Positions 1 through 9,602 of a stretch of DNA of 47,733 nt are shown piece after piece. The translations under genes were made by a program, and so were the position numbers. Within the stretch, counting starts at the first letter, position 1. Each line of letters starts with the position of its first letter. The DNA is taken from the NCBI GenBank assembly GCA_003138795.1, contig PLHC01000028.1:995-48727 (forward strand), given 5' to 3'. Below the pieces are notes generated by a model that ran no database searches, was not told where the DNA came from, and saw only the letters and a list, made by a program, of their open reading frames with translations. The stretch is from Granulicella sp. (GTDB lineage: Bacteria > Acidobacteriota > Terriglobia > Terriglobales > Acidobacteriaceae).

Positions 1-44
1 GCTTCGCCCTAGGCTGGTATAGAACGCGCCGTTGGCGCTGAATA

Positions 45-584
45 CTAGCGGCGCTGGGAGCGGGCGATGGCGGCTTTGGCTTCCTTGTCGCCTTCGCGGG
101 CGCGCTCGGTGGCGCGCTTGTCCCAGTCCTGCTTGCCCTTGGCGAGGGCAAGTTCGCACTTGACGCGACCGTTCCTGAAATAAAGCTTCACAGGGATAAG
201 CGTGTAGCCTTTTTGCTTCGTCAAACCCTCTAGTTTGTCGATCTCACGCTTGTGCAGCAGCAGTTTCCGGGTGCGCAGGGCTTCGTGGTTCATGGCGTTG
301 CCGTGCGAGAACGGGCCGATGTGGGCGTTCAGGAGGAAGCACTCGCCGTCTTTCAGGAGCCCGTAGGCGTCCTTGAGATTAGCTTTGCCTTCGCGGATGG
401 ATTTGACTTCGGTGCCGCGGAGGGCCACGCCGGCCTCGAAGCGGTCGGAGAGGAAGTAGTTGAAGCTGGCGGAGCGATTGTAGGCAGCGTCGCGCTGTCC
501 GGAGGCAACGGGATCGCGATCCTTGGGTTTGGCCGAGGGCTTGGGCGGTGCAGGGACGGTCGGATTGGAGAGAGAACGGGCCAT
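45..584 (-). CDS. smpB: SsrA-binding protein SmpB
   Basis: Translation with SmpB core (AAYNRSASFNYFLSDRFEAGVALRGTEVKSIREGKANLKDAY..., C-terminal DKRATERAREGDKEAKAAIAR); start likely at MARSLSNP rather than the longer ORF start. Confidence 0.95.
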   Translation of the reverse strand: MARSLSNPTVPAPPKPSAKPKDRDPVASGQRDAAYNRSASFNYFLSDRFEAGVALRGTEVKSIREGKANLKDAYGLLKDGECFLLNAHIGPFSHGNAMNHEALRTRKLLLHKREIDKLEGLTKQKGYTLIPVKLYFRNGRVKCELALAKGKQDWDKRATERAREGDKEAKAAIARSQRR

Positions 585-966
585 GAGGACGATAGAGTAC
601 GACAAATGTCTGGACGATACGTCCAAAACTGTGATGCTAGCAGATAGATAGACGCGGGCGGAGATGTTTGGACGCCAACTTCGTGCTTGCGAACTCGTCC
701 AAAGAGGGAACGAGAGGGTAGTACGCGAATCGAAACTACCGCTGCGAGAGGGCAGAGAAGACCTCCGCGGACGGGCAAACGCAGCATGTTTTGAGGCGGA
801 GAGATTAGTGAAGCGAACGGTATTAGCTGTATCATCAGACGAGCCCGACCAACCGCTCGAGACCGCAGCAGAGGCCGCTCCGAAGCACCTTTACGCAGGG
901 TTCGGGGCGATCGCGCGGCGAGCCTTCGAGACCAGTGTCCGAGGCATCGTGGAGCGGGTCGCAGGC

Positions 967-3477
967 ATGCAGGTACGGCTACCAAACGGAATTTGTCGAG
1001 TATTCAAGCTTTGCGTTGTCAAACGCTCTCCTCTGTCTTTACAGAGAAAGCTTGCAGCGCTCCCCGTGGCGATGATACTTGGGGTTTTGCTGTTTTCGGG
1101 CGTTGCGGTAACCAGTGTGCATGCTCAATCGGCCAGCACCTGGAACAAGCGAGGCGAGAAGGCGGAGGCGCGCGAGGACTACGACGCAGCGTTTGAGTCC
1201 TTTCGGCAGGCACACCTGAAGAAGCCCAGCGATCTGCGCTACAGGACACGGTATGAACGGCTGCGGTTTCAGGCGGCGAATATGCACGTCGATCGCGGGC
1301 GCGTGCTGCGGCAGTCGGGCGACGTCGACGGGGCCATCAACGAGTTTGCGCGCGCGCTGCAGATCGATCCGGGCAACCAGGCCGCAGCGCAGGAGTTGCA
1401 GGGGACGGAGAAGCGAGTGGCGCCGGGTGGGATTCCTTCCGGAAGCGTGTCCAGTGGCGTCGGGGAGGGTGGAGCTTCGGTGGGGGGGGCGTCGCCCGGC
1501 AATGTGCTGGTGCCGGGTCTGAGCGAGCAGACGCCACACCAGGCGGAGGTGCAGAAAGAGCTTTCGACGATGGATGGGCCGGTGACGCTGCAGCCGGTGT
1601 CCGATGATCCGATTACGCTGCACATGGTGGAGGACACAAAGGTCGTCTATCAGGCGATCTGCAAGGCGGCTGGGCTGAACGTGATCTTCGATCCGGAGTT
1701 CGTTTCGAAGCGGATTCCGGTAGATTTGAACAGTGTCTCGCTGCCCGATGCGCTGCATATTGTGGAAGTTCTGAGTGGGACGTTCTGGAAGCCGGTAACC
1801 AGCAATACGATCTTCGTGGCGCAGAACACGCGCACCAAGCGGACCGATCTGGACGACTTGGCGGTGCAGACGTTTTACCTGACCAATGTGTCGCAGCAGA
1901 ACGACGCCAACGAGATCATGGTGGCGATTCGCAACCTTCTGGATCCGGGGCTGAAGATCTACCTGGTGGCAAGCCAGAACGCGCTGGTTATTCGCGGAAC
2001 CCCGGATGAGCTGATCCTGGCCGAGAAACTGATCAACGATCTGGACCGCACGAGGCCGGAGGTGGTGGTGGACGTTGCGGTGCTGGAGGTAAGCCGGCAA
2101 CTGGAGCGTAATCTCGGCATTACGCTGCCGACGAGCTTCGGTCTGACGCCGCAGTACAGCAATGCGAATGCGGCGACCTCCTCAACGACACCGACGACCT
2201 CTACAACAACGACCTCAGGCATTACGCTGAACACGCTGGGCAATCTCAATGCGACGAACTTCGCGGTGACGCTGGGCGGCGGAACAGTGAATGCGCTGTT
2301 GTCGGATGCGGACACGCGCATCCTGCAGAACCCACGTATCCGCGCTACCGACGGTCAACATTCAACGTTGAAGATCGGATCGAAGATTCCGGTGGCGACC
2401 GGATCGTACTCGGCTGGAACAGCCATCACGACGGCGTCGCTGGGTGTGCAGACGCAGTTTACGTACCTGGATGTGGGCGTGAATATCGACATCACGCCAA
2501 CGGTGCACTATGACCGCGAGGTCTCGCTGAAGATGAAGGTTGAGGTTTCGGCGCAGAACGGATCGGTGACGATCTCGGGAGTGACAGAACCGATCATCTC
2601 GCAGCGAGTCGCGGAACAGGTGATTCAGCTGAAGGATGGCGAGCCGGCGATCCTGGCAGGATTGCTGCAGCAGCAGGATACGAAGAGCATAAGCGGAACG
2701 CCTGGACTGGGTGAGTTGCCGTTCCTGAAGTATTTTTTCGCCAGCACGGACAAGACACAGCAATCGGATGAGATTGTGTTCCTGATTATTCCGCACATCG
2801 TTCGCGAGTCGATCCTGACGGACGAGAATACGCGGGCGATCTACACGGGAACGAGCCAGTCGGTGGAGTTGATGCGCAAGGAGCCGAGCAAGATATTGAC
2901 GGCGAATGGCGGGACGCTGGCGGGCGGACCGGCTGCGTTGTCGCCGACCTCGGCAGCCAATGCGGCGCAGGCGATGATCGGAAAGATGGCCGCGGATGCG
3001 CGGCAGATGACGCCGGCTGCGATGGGTTCCACGCAGATATCGCCGAACGGGACTGTGTCTGAATCACCGATGACGCTGACGGTGGTGCCCGCCATGATGA
3101 ACCAGGCTGTAGGCTCGACCTTCCAGGTGTCGGTAATGGCATCGAACGCACATGACCTGTTTGCGGTGCCGCTGCAGATGCAGTTCGATCCGCGCGTGCT
3201 ATCGCTGGTGAATGTGGATTCTGGCGAGCTGCTGGGTCGCGATGGACAGGCTGTGGCGCTGGTGCATCGCGATGAGGGCAATGGAGCGGTGACGATATCG
3301 GCCATGAGGCCGCCGGGCACCAAGGGTGTTGACGGGCAGGGAGCGATCTGCACGCTGACGTTCAAGGCGCTGGCACCGGGGGATGCGACACTCGCGCTGA
3401 CCCGGATCGGCGCTAAGGATAGCCAGCAAAACCGCATTGCTTCTGTTGGCGTTCAGGCTGTTGTGCACGTGAAGTAG
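967..3477 (+). CDS. Type II/IV secretin (GspD/PilQ-like) with N-terminal TPR and C-terminal cohesin-like domain
   Basis: TPR-like N-terminus, secretin core (VAVLEVSRQLERNLGI..., ILQNPRIRATDGQHSTLKIGSKIPV..., DEIVFLIIPHIVR), cohesin-like tail (FQVSVMASNAHDLFAVPLQMQFDPRVLSLVNVDSGELLG). ORF start at 664 is probably too far upstream. Confidence 0.85.
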   Translation: MQVRLPNGICRVFKLCVVKRSPLSLQRKLAALPVAMILGVLLFSGVAVTSVHAQSASTWNKRGEKAEAREDYDAAFESFRQAHLKKPSDLRYRTRYERLRFQAANMHVDRGRVLRQSGDVDGAINEFARALQIDPGNQAAAQELQGTEKRVAPGGIPSGSVSSGVGEGGASVGGASPGNVLVPGLSEQTPHQAEVQKELSTMDGPVTLQPVSDDPITLHMVEDTKVVYQAICKAAGLNVIFDPEFVSKRIPVDLNSVSLPDALHIVEVLSGTFWKPVTSNTIFVAQNTRTKRTDLDDLAVQTFYLTNVSQQNDANEIMVAIRNLLDPGLKIYLVASQNALVIRGTPDELILAEKLINDLDRTRPEVVVDVAVLEVSRQLERNLGITLPTSFGLTPQYSNANAATSSTTPTTSTTTTSGITLNTLGNLNATNFAVTLGGGTVNALLSDADTRILQNPRIRATDGQHSTLKIGSKIPVATGSYSAGTAITTASLGVQTQFTYLDVGVNIDITPTVHYDREVSLKMKVEVSAQNGSVTISGVTEPIISQRVAEQVIQLKDGEPAILAGLLQQQDTKSISGTPGLGELPFLKYFFASTDKTQQSDEIVFLIIPHIVRESILTDENTRAIYTGTSQSVELMRKEPSKILTANGGTLAGGPAALSPTSAANAAQAMIGKMAADARQMTPAAMGSTQISPNGTVSESPMTLTVVPAMMNQAVGSTFQVSVMASNAHDLFAVPLQMQFDPRVLSLVNVDSGELLGRDGQAVALVHRDEGNGAVTISAMRPPGTKGVDGQGAICTLTFKALAPGDATLALTRIGAKDSQQNRIASVGVQAVVHVK

Positions 3478-3524
3478 GCGGTTCACGCGCATCGGCTGAG
3501 CAGGCTGGCGGGAAAGGAGGCAAG

Positions 3525-4019
3525 ATGGTGGACAGGACCGGGATCAAGACTGGGATACTGCGGAGGTCGCTTCGCTGCAGAGAGATGGGGGTGACGCTGA
3601 CGGAGTTGATCATCGTCGTCACCATCCTCGCGATCCTGGCGACGGCGGCGGTTCCCGCGGTGAAGTTCGAGGTGAAGCGCACCAAGGAGAGCCAACTGCG
3701 TGCGGACCTCTGGGAGATGCGCCGGGCTATCGATATGTACAAGGATGTAGCAGATCTTGGCGGTATTAAGACCAAGGCGGACTCGAACAACTACCCACCT
3801 GACCTGCAAACGCTGGTGGATGGCGTCGACGTCAAGGATAAGAAGATGCGGTTTCTGCGCGCCATCCCAATCGATCCGATGACGGGCAACGCGGATTGGG
3901 GGCTGCGGTCGAACCAGGACGAGGCCGACTCGGACAGTTTCGGTGGCCAAAACGTCTTCGACGTGTACAGCAAGAGCCAGGGAACGGGGCTGGACGGAAC
4001 CAAGTACAACACCTGGTAG
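3525..4019 (+). CDS. Type II secretion pseudopilin (GspG-like)
   Basis: Prepilin N-terminal motif GVTLTELIIVVTILAILATAAVPAVKFE; C-terminal DPMTGNADWGLRS... Confidence 0.88.
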   Translation: MVDRTGIKTGILRRSLRCREMGVTLTELIIVVTILAILATAAVPAVKFEVKRTKESQLRADLWEMRRAIDMYKDVADLGGIKTKADSNNYPPDLQTLVDGVDVKDKKMRFLRAIPIDPMTGNADWGLRSNQDEADSDSFGGQNVFDVYSKSQGTGLDGTKYNTW

Positions 4020-4020
4020 T

Positions 4021-4080
4021 CAACGAGCGGGCAGGCAACGAGCGGGCAGACAACGAGTTGGCGACTAACGAGCAGGGCAA
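4021..4080 (+). repeat. Degenerate ~15-bp tandem repeat (CAACGAGCGGGCAGR) between the two pseudopilin genes
   Basis: caacgagcgggcagg caacgagcgggcaga caacgagttggcga ctaacgagcagggcaag read directly. Confidence 0.75.
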
Positions 4081-4089
4081 GCAGCAAAT

Positions 4090-4533
4090 GTGCAACGTAT
4101 GATGATGCGGAATCCAATTCGAGGCAGAGACAAAGCGCGCAATCGCTCCGGCGAGAGCGGTTTTACGCTCGTCGAACTGATGATCGTGATGACGATCATA
4201 GGGATTCTGGCGGCGATTGCGATTCCGAGCTACATCCGCGCCGTGCAGAAGGCCAGGGAAGCCGTGCTCAGGGAAGACCTGCACACGATGCGGACGGCGA
4301 TCGACAGCTACACGGTGGACAAGGAAAAGGCGCCGCAGTCGCTCGACGACCTGGTACAGGCGGGCTATCTGAAGACAGTGCCGATCGACCCGATGACCAG
4401 CCGCAACGACACGTGGATGACGAGCCAATCGGACACGATGACCGACATCAACGAGACGCAGGGTGGAATGGACGATGTGCATTCGGGGTCGGAGGGAATG
4501 TCGAGCCAGGGAACGACCTACAACACCTGGTGA
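4090..4533 (+). CDS. gspG: Type II secretion major pseudopilin GspG-like
   Basis: ESGFTLVELMIVMTIIGILAAIAIPSYIRAVQKAREAVLREDLHTMRTAIDSYTVDKEKAPQSLDDLV. Confidence 0.9.
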   Translation: MQRMMMRNPIRGRDKARNRSGESGFTLVELMIVMTIIGILAAIAIPSYIRAVQKAREAVLREDLHTMRTAIDSYTVDKEKAPQSLDDLVQAGYLKTVPIDPMTSRNDTWMTSQSDTMTDINETQGGMDDVHSGSEGMSSQGTTYNTW

Positions 4534-4613
4534 CGACGCATAGCAACCGTCTACAATAAGGCATGTGAGCTGCGCCTGAACGGCAGTAGAGGCCGGCTCT
4601 CCTGGGAGTTCCC

Positions 4614-5915
4614 ATGCGCATCCTGACGATCGCAGTTCTTGTGACGCTCTCTGGATCGATTGCATTGGCGCAACAGCTTTCCCCACAGCCAGGTTCGGCG
4701 TCTGCAAGCCAGATGCCCGTAACTTCAGGCCAGACACCCGCAGCGCAGACGTCTGCAGCGGCCAACCCATCAACCAATCCGTCCAGCACCGCTCAAGCCT
4801 CGCAGGCGCCGAGTACAACGCCGGCGGCCAACGCTGCGCTCGCAGCGAGTTCGACGCAGGCTTCGACGACGACCGGAGCGACGGCTCCGGACGCAAAGAA
4901 GGATGTCGCTGCGAAGGATGTCACGGCAACGGCTTCGACGGATAAGCCGGGCTCAATCGCGTCACCCGGTGAGGATCTCGATCCGCATATCAAGAAGGGG
5001 ACAGAGGAGGATGTCGATGCAGTGGGCCAGCGCAATATCGGCGGCCGCGGCATGCGCAACTGGTACTCGACGAACTGGGAGATCAGCACGGGCAAGCAGT
5101 ATTCGATGGAGATTGAGAAGTCGTCGCACCTGGTGACCGACCCGGTGGTCGTGGAGTACATCAATCGTATCGGGCAAAACCTGGTGAAGAACTCCGATGC
5201 GAAGGTGCCGTTCACGATCAAGGTGCTGGACACCGATGAGATTAACGCGATGGCACTGCCGGGCGGATACTTCTATGTGAACTCGGGACTGATCCTGGCA
5301 TGCGACTCGGAGGACGAGCTTGCTGGTGTGATGGCGCACGAGATCGCTCATGTTGCGGTGCACCACGCAGCGCGCGAGATGACCAGGCTCAACTTTATGC
5401 AGCTCAGCTCGATCCCCCTGATGATATTTTCGCAGGGAACGTGGACCGGCTACGGGATCTATGAGGTCGCACAGCTGACGGTGCCGCTGACGTTCCTGCA
5501 GTTCTCGCGCGAGTATGAGGCCGAGGCGGATTATCTGGGCATTCAATATATGTACAGGGCAGGCTACGATCCGCAGGGGATGGTGTCGATCTTTGAGAAG
5601 CTCGACGCACTGGAGAAGCACAAGCCCGGCGCGATCTCGCGGGCGTTCAGCGATCACCCTGCGACGCCGGAGCGCATCGCCGCGGTGGAGCATGAGATTG
5701 CGACGATCCTGCCGGCCCGGCCCGATTACCTGGTGACGACCTCGGAGTTCGACCAGGTGAAGGCGCGGCTGGAGCGCATTCAGAACAAGCGCGGCATCCA
5801 GGACAAGAAGGGCGGCAAACGGCCCACGCTGCGGCGTGTCGGGAGTTCCAATAATGATCCGAATGCGCCGCAGTCGAGTACATCCGATCAGCCGACGCTG
5901 GGGCGTAGAGATTAG
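4614..5915 (+). CDS. M48 family metalloprotease (BepA/Oma1-like)
   Basis: HEIAH zinc motif (GVMAHEIAHVAVHHAAREMT) and downstream EYEAEADYLGIQYMYRAGYDPQGM. Confidence 0.87.
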   Translation: MRILTIAVLVTLSGSIALAQQLSPQPGSASASQMPVTSGQTPAAQTSAAANPSTNPSSTAQASQAPSTTPAANAALAASSTQASTTTGATAPDAKKDVAAKDVTATASTDKPGSIASPGEDLDPHIKKGTEEDVDAVGQRNIGGRGMRNWYSTNWEISTGKQYSMEIEKSSHLVTDPVVVEYINRIGQNLVKNSDAKVPFTIKVLDTDEINAMALPGGYFYVNSGLILACDSEDELAGVMAHEIAHVAVHHAAREMTRLNFMQLSSIPLMIFSQGTWTGYGIYEVAQLTVPLTFLQFSREYEAEADYLGIQYMYRAGYDPQGMVSIFEKLDALEKHKPGAISRAFSDHPATPERIAAVEHEIATILPARPDYLVTTSEFDQVKARLERIQNKRGIQDKKGGKRPTLRRVGSSNNDPNAPQSSTSDQPTLGRRD

Positions 5916-5943
5916 AGGGTAGAGATTAGAGGGTAGACAGTAG

Positions 5944-5972
5944 AGAGGCACGGCTGAGGCTGTGCCTCTTTT
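5944..5972 (+). terminator. Intrinsic terminator
   Basis: AGAGGCAC ggctgaggct GTGCCTCT followed by TTT. Confidence 0.7.
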
Positions 5973-5998
5973 GCTGTCTGCGGAGATAAACTAAAAGC

Positions 5999-6409
5999 AT
6001 GGCAGAGCACACAACCGGCTATACCGACGACCACGCTAAGGCGGGGCTTGAGACCAGGTTTCCAGAGATTGAGACGTGGCGCAACCAGTTTCGCGCGTAT
6101 GAGATTTTGATCGAAGATCCGGAGTTCACCAGCGTCTGCCCGAAGACCGGGCTGCCCGACTTTGGCGTGCTGACGATCCGCTATATGGCAAGGGAGAAGT
6201 GTCTCGAGCTGAAGAGCCTGAAGGAGTATTTGTTCACCTACCGCAACCTCGGGATCTTTCAGGAGAACATCGTCAACCAGGTGCTGGATGATGTGGTGAA
6301 GGCGACCGACCCGGTGTGGGCCGAGATCAAAGGCGACTTCCGGCCGCGAGGCGGGATCTCGACGGTGGTGACGGCACGGTATCCGAGGACGGAAGACTGG
6401 AAGAAGTAG
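5999..6409 (+). CDS. queF: NADPH-dependent 7-cyano-7-deazaguanine reductase QueF
   Basis: EFTSVCPKTGLPDFGVLTIRYMAREKCLELKSLKEYLFTYRNLGIFQE... Confidence 0.95.
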   Translation: MAEHTTGYTDDHAKAGLETRFPEIETWRNQFRAYEILIEDPEFTSVCPKTGLPDFGVLTIRYMAREKCLELKSLKEYLFTYRNLGIFQENIVNQVLDDVVKATDPVWAEIKGDFRPRGGISTVVTARYPRTEDWKK

Positions 6410-6425
6410 TTGCTTCGGCGGGTAT

Positions 6426-6476
6426 GTGTGGGCCGAGGTTAAGGGCACCTTCCGGCCGAGGGGTGGCATCTCAACT
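6426..6476 (+). pseudogene. Relic of a second queF 3' end
   Basis: gtgtgggccgaggttaagggcaccttccggccgaggggtggcatctcaact = VWAEVKGTFRPRGGIST, versus VWAEIKGDFRPRGGIST in the intact gene just upstream. Confidence 0.75.
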
Positions 6477-6513
6477 ATGGAAAGCCGCGGTATCCAGGAA
6501 GGAAGGAAATCAG

Positions 6514-6945
6514 ATGCTGTCCATTGAGAGCGAGACGGTGATAGTCAAACACAAGTTTGCTACTGACGCTGGAAACGTCTATGACGCGTTTCTCGATCCG
6601 TCGATTGCAGGCAAGTTCCTCTTCGCTACGCCAACTGGAATTATGGTGCGGGCGGAGATCGACGCTCGGGTTGGAGGCAGGTATACGCTGATTGAGCGGC
6701 GAGGTGGCAAGGATGTACTGCATACAGGCGAGTTTTTGGAGCTCATCCGGCCGTCGCGAATCATCTTTACCTTGCTCGTGCCGGAGCATTCGAGCGAGCT
6801 GACGACGGTGCAGATTGACGTCGCTCCAGCCGGCGAAGGTTGCGAGCTGACGCTGACGCATACGGGAGTGCAGTCCGAATTTGTGGAGCAGACGCGCAAG
6901 GGCTGGGAAGCAATTCTGAGCACGGCCAAGAGGATGTTGCAGTAA
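6514..6945 (+). CDS. SRPBCC/AHSA1 domain protein
   Basis: KFATDAGNVYDAFLDPSIAGKFLFATPTG..., GEFLELIRPSRIIFTL..., GCELTLTHTGV...GWEAILSTAKRML. Confidence 0.8.
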   Translation: MLSIESETVIVKHKFATDAGNVYDAFLDPSIAGKFLFATPTGIMVRAEIDARVGGRYTLIERRGGKDVLHTGEFLELIRPSRIIFTLLVPEHSSELTTVQIDVAPAGEGCELTLTHTGVQSEFVEQTRKGWEAILSTAKRMLQ

Positions 6946-6991
6946 GAGCCTGGCGACCATGGCTCGCCTGGCCTGATATCCTCGGCTCATC

Positions 6992-8266
6992 ATGACGACG
7001 GCCCTGACGACGGCGACGAAACCAAAAAGTAGTCCGGTCAAGGGAGCCGCGATGGCGCTGTGTCTGTTGACGGCGCTGAACCTGGTGAACTATATCGACC
7101 GCTACATCCTGCCGGGGGTGCAGGAGCAGATCAAGGACGAGTTTAATCTGTCGGACGCGCAGATTGGGCGGCTGATGCTGTGGTTCTTCATCGCTTATAT
7201 GGCTGCATCGCCGTTCACAGGCTGGCTCGGCGACCGCTTTCCGCGAAAGCCGATGATTATCGCGGCGGCACTCTTTTGGTCAGGCGCAAATTTGTTTACG
7301 GCGAGTGTGCATTCCTACAGCTCGCTCAATATCCGGCATGCGGCGTTGGGGATCGGAGAGGCGAGCTTCGGCATCTTTGCGCCGGCGATGATCGCGGACT
7401 TCTATCCGCCGGGTCAGCGCAACCGCGTGCTGACAATCTTCAACGTAGCGATTCCTTTTGGAGCTGCACTGGGATATCTGGCGGGCGGCGTGGTTGGGTC
7501 GCACTATGGATGGCGGCACGCGTTTCTGTTCTCGGGGATTCCGGGGCTCGTGATTGCGTTGCTGATGATCTTCCTGATGCGCGAGCCGGAGCGGCGGGAT
7601 AATGAGGGGCGGGAGCAAGCGAAGACGAAGTTCACACTGAGTGCGGTCCTGGATCTGGGTGGCAACAAGGCGTATCTCTGCTCAATCTTCGGGTATGCGA
7701 TGGTGACGTTCTCGCTGGGCGGCTTATCGTGGTGGATTCCGTCGTTTCTGCAGCGCGCGACGGGAAGGTCGGAGTCGGATGCGGCGTTTGTGATGGGTGC
7801 GATCACGGTGGCGTGCGGGATCGCGGGTACGATTCTGGGCGGTATCATCGCGCAGAAGTGGGAGAAGACGAACAAGGGCGCGCTGTACCTGGTGCCCGCC
7901 ATCAGCGCGCTGCTGGCGGTGCCGCCAGCGCTGCTGTGTTTCTTCGGGCCGCCATCGATGACGGTGCCGGGGCTGGCGGCGGCGGTGTTCTTTGTGTTTC
8001 TCGGCACGGGGCCGGTGAATGCGGCGACGTTGAATGCGGTGCCCGCGAGCGTGCGCGCGACGGCGATGGCCGGACAGTTGCTGATGATTCATCTGCTGGG
8101 CGATGCGATCAGCCCGAGCATTATCGGGGTGATCAGCGACCACTCCAACCTGCGGCTGGGACTGGGAATGACGCTGATTACGTTTGTACTGGCGGCGATC
8201 ATCTTCTTTATCGGAGCGAGGTTCGCGCCGCCGCTTAGTGATTCGTTGGAGGACGTGGCGGCTTGA
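6992..8266 (+). CDS. MFS transporter (spinster-like)
   Basis: LTALNLVNYIDRYILPGVQEQIKDEFNLSDAQIGRLMLWFFIAYMAASPFTGWLGDRFPRKPMI. Confidence 0.87.
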   Translation: MTTALTTATKPKSSPVKGAAMALCLLTALNLVNYIDRYILPGVQEQIKDEFNLSDAQIGRLMLWFFIAYMAASPFTGWLGDRFPRKPMIIAAALFWSGANLFTASVHSYSSLNIRHAALGIGEASFGIFAPAMIADFYPPGQRNRVLTIFNVAIPFGAALGYLAGGVVGSHYGWRHAFLFSGIPGLVIALLMIFLMREPERRDNEGREQAKTKFTLSAVLDLGGNKAYLCSIFGYAMVTFSLGGLSWWIPSFLQRATGRSESDAAFVMGAITVACGIAGTILGGIIAQKWEKTNKGALYLVPAISALLAVPPALLCFFGPPSMTVPGLAAAVFFVFLGTGPVNAATLNAVPASVRATAMAGQLLMIHLLGDAISPSIIGVISDHSNLRLGLGMTLITFVLAAIIFFIGARFAPPLSDSLEDVAA

Positions 8267-9567
8267 GCTTTCATGGCTTGAGTATTCATGTGACGGAGTT
8301 TTGGCGCGGCATCATCCAGACGGTGTCCTGGGCGATTGCGCTGGCGTGGGTGCTCAGGACGTACGATGCCGTGCACTTGCTGCCGACGTTGCCGGACCTT
8401 ACGACGGTGGACTGGGACGCGGCTCCGGCGGGGTCGCCGACGCTGACGGTGGTGGTTCCGGCTCGCGATGAGGCGGAGAACATTGCAGCCACTCTCGATG
8501 CGCTGCTGCTGGCCGATTATCCGTGGGTGCGGATACTGGTGGTCGACGATCGCTCAACGGATGGAACTGGCGCGATCGTTGACGCATATGTGGCCGAGTA
8601 TGGGGAGCGGAAGCCAGGCAGGCTCGCAGCGATCCATGTCGCCGATCTGCCCGACGGCTGGCTGGGCAAGACGTTTGCATTAATGGTCGCGACGGAGAAT
8701 AGCGACTCCGATTATCTGCTTTTCACCGACGCGGATGTGCTGTTTTCGCCGTCGATTCTGCGCCGTGCGCTGGTGTATGCGCAGGACTCGAAGGCTGACC
8801 ACCTGGTGGTGATGCCGACGATGCAGGTGCGGTCGCGTGGCGAGGGGATCGTGCTGGGATTTTTCCAGATATTCGGTCTGTGGGCGTCGCGTCTGTGGAA
8901 GGTCGAAGATCCGAAAGCGAAGAGCGATGTTGTTGGCGTTGGAGCGTTCAACCTGGTGCGGCGGGATGCGCTGAACGAGATCGGTGGATGGCTGCCCCAG
9001 CGGTTAGTCGTGCTGGAGGATATTACGCTGGGACGCCGGATGCGGGCTGCAGGCATGCGGCAGAGAGTTGCGTTTGCGCCGGGGTTGGTGCTGGTGCACT
9101 GGGCCAAGGGCGCAGGTGGGCTGCTGCGCGGCATGACCAAGAACTTGTTTTCGGCGTTCAACTTTCAGCCGCTCCTGGTACTGCTGGCGTGGCTCTGGAT
9201 TGCGGTGTTCTGCCTGCTGCCCCTGGTGGGACTTGTATGGCTGCCAACGGTGCTGCCGGCGCTGGTCGTGCTGTGCTGCATTGGCGCATCGTACCGCGTG
9301 ATGGGCGAGGCCAGCCGGATCGACGCACGCTATGCGTGGCTGTATCCGCTGGGGGCGTTGGCGCTGATGTTTGCGATGTTGCGATCGATGGTGGTGGTGT
9401 GGGTGCGGCGCGGTGTGGTTTGGCGCGGGACGTACTATCCGCTGCGCGACCTGCGCAGGCATAACAGCCCGTTCATGTGGGAACGGGCTGCGCGGAAGCG
9501 AAGAGATGAAGAGATAAACGCTCAGCGTCTAGCGAGAAAGCTTGCTAAGAGAAAAAAGAACTCTTAG
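8263..9567 (+). CDS. Family 2 glycosyltransferase, membrane-associated
   Basis: TLTVVVPARDEAENIAATLDALLLADYPWVRILVVDDRSTDGTGAI; FTDADVLFS; multiple C-terminal TM segments. Confidence 0.85.
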   Translation: MSFHGLSIHVTEFWRGIIQTVSWAIALAWVLRTYDAVHLLPTLPDLTTVDWDAAPAGSPTLTVVVPARDEAENIAATLDALLLADYPWVRILVVDDRSTDGTGAIVDAYVAEYGERKPGRLAAIHVADLPDGWLGKTFALMVATENSDSDYLLFTDADVLFSPSILRRALVYAQDSKADHLVVMPTMQVRSRGEGIVLGFFQIFGLWASRLWKVEDPKAKSDVVGVGAFNLVRRDALNEIGGWLPQRLVVLEDITLGRRMRAAGMRQRVAFAPGLVLVHWAKGAGGLLRGMTKNLFSAFNFQPLLVLLAWLWIAVFCLLPLVGLVWLPTVLPALVVLCCIGASYRVMGEASRIDARYAWLYPLGALALMFAMLRSMVVVWVRRGVVWRGTYYPLRDLRRHNSPFMWERAARKRRDEEINAQRLARKLAKRKKNS

Positions 9568-9602
9568 GCCTCGATGAGTTGCTGGCCGTAGCGCTTCTGG
9601 GC

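Noticed and set aside
1039-2100. Long antisense ORF opposite the secretin gene
   Set aside because: Typical shadow ORF of a GC-rich coding region; low-complexity His/Arg/Leu-rich translation without recognisable family
5903-5942. Short GTAGAGATTAGAGG tandem repeat after the M48 protease stop
   Set aside because: Only two good units plus a degenerate third; likely spacer slippage
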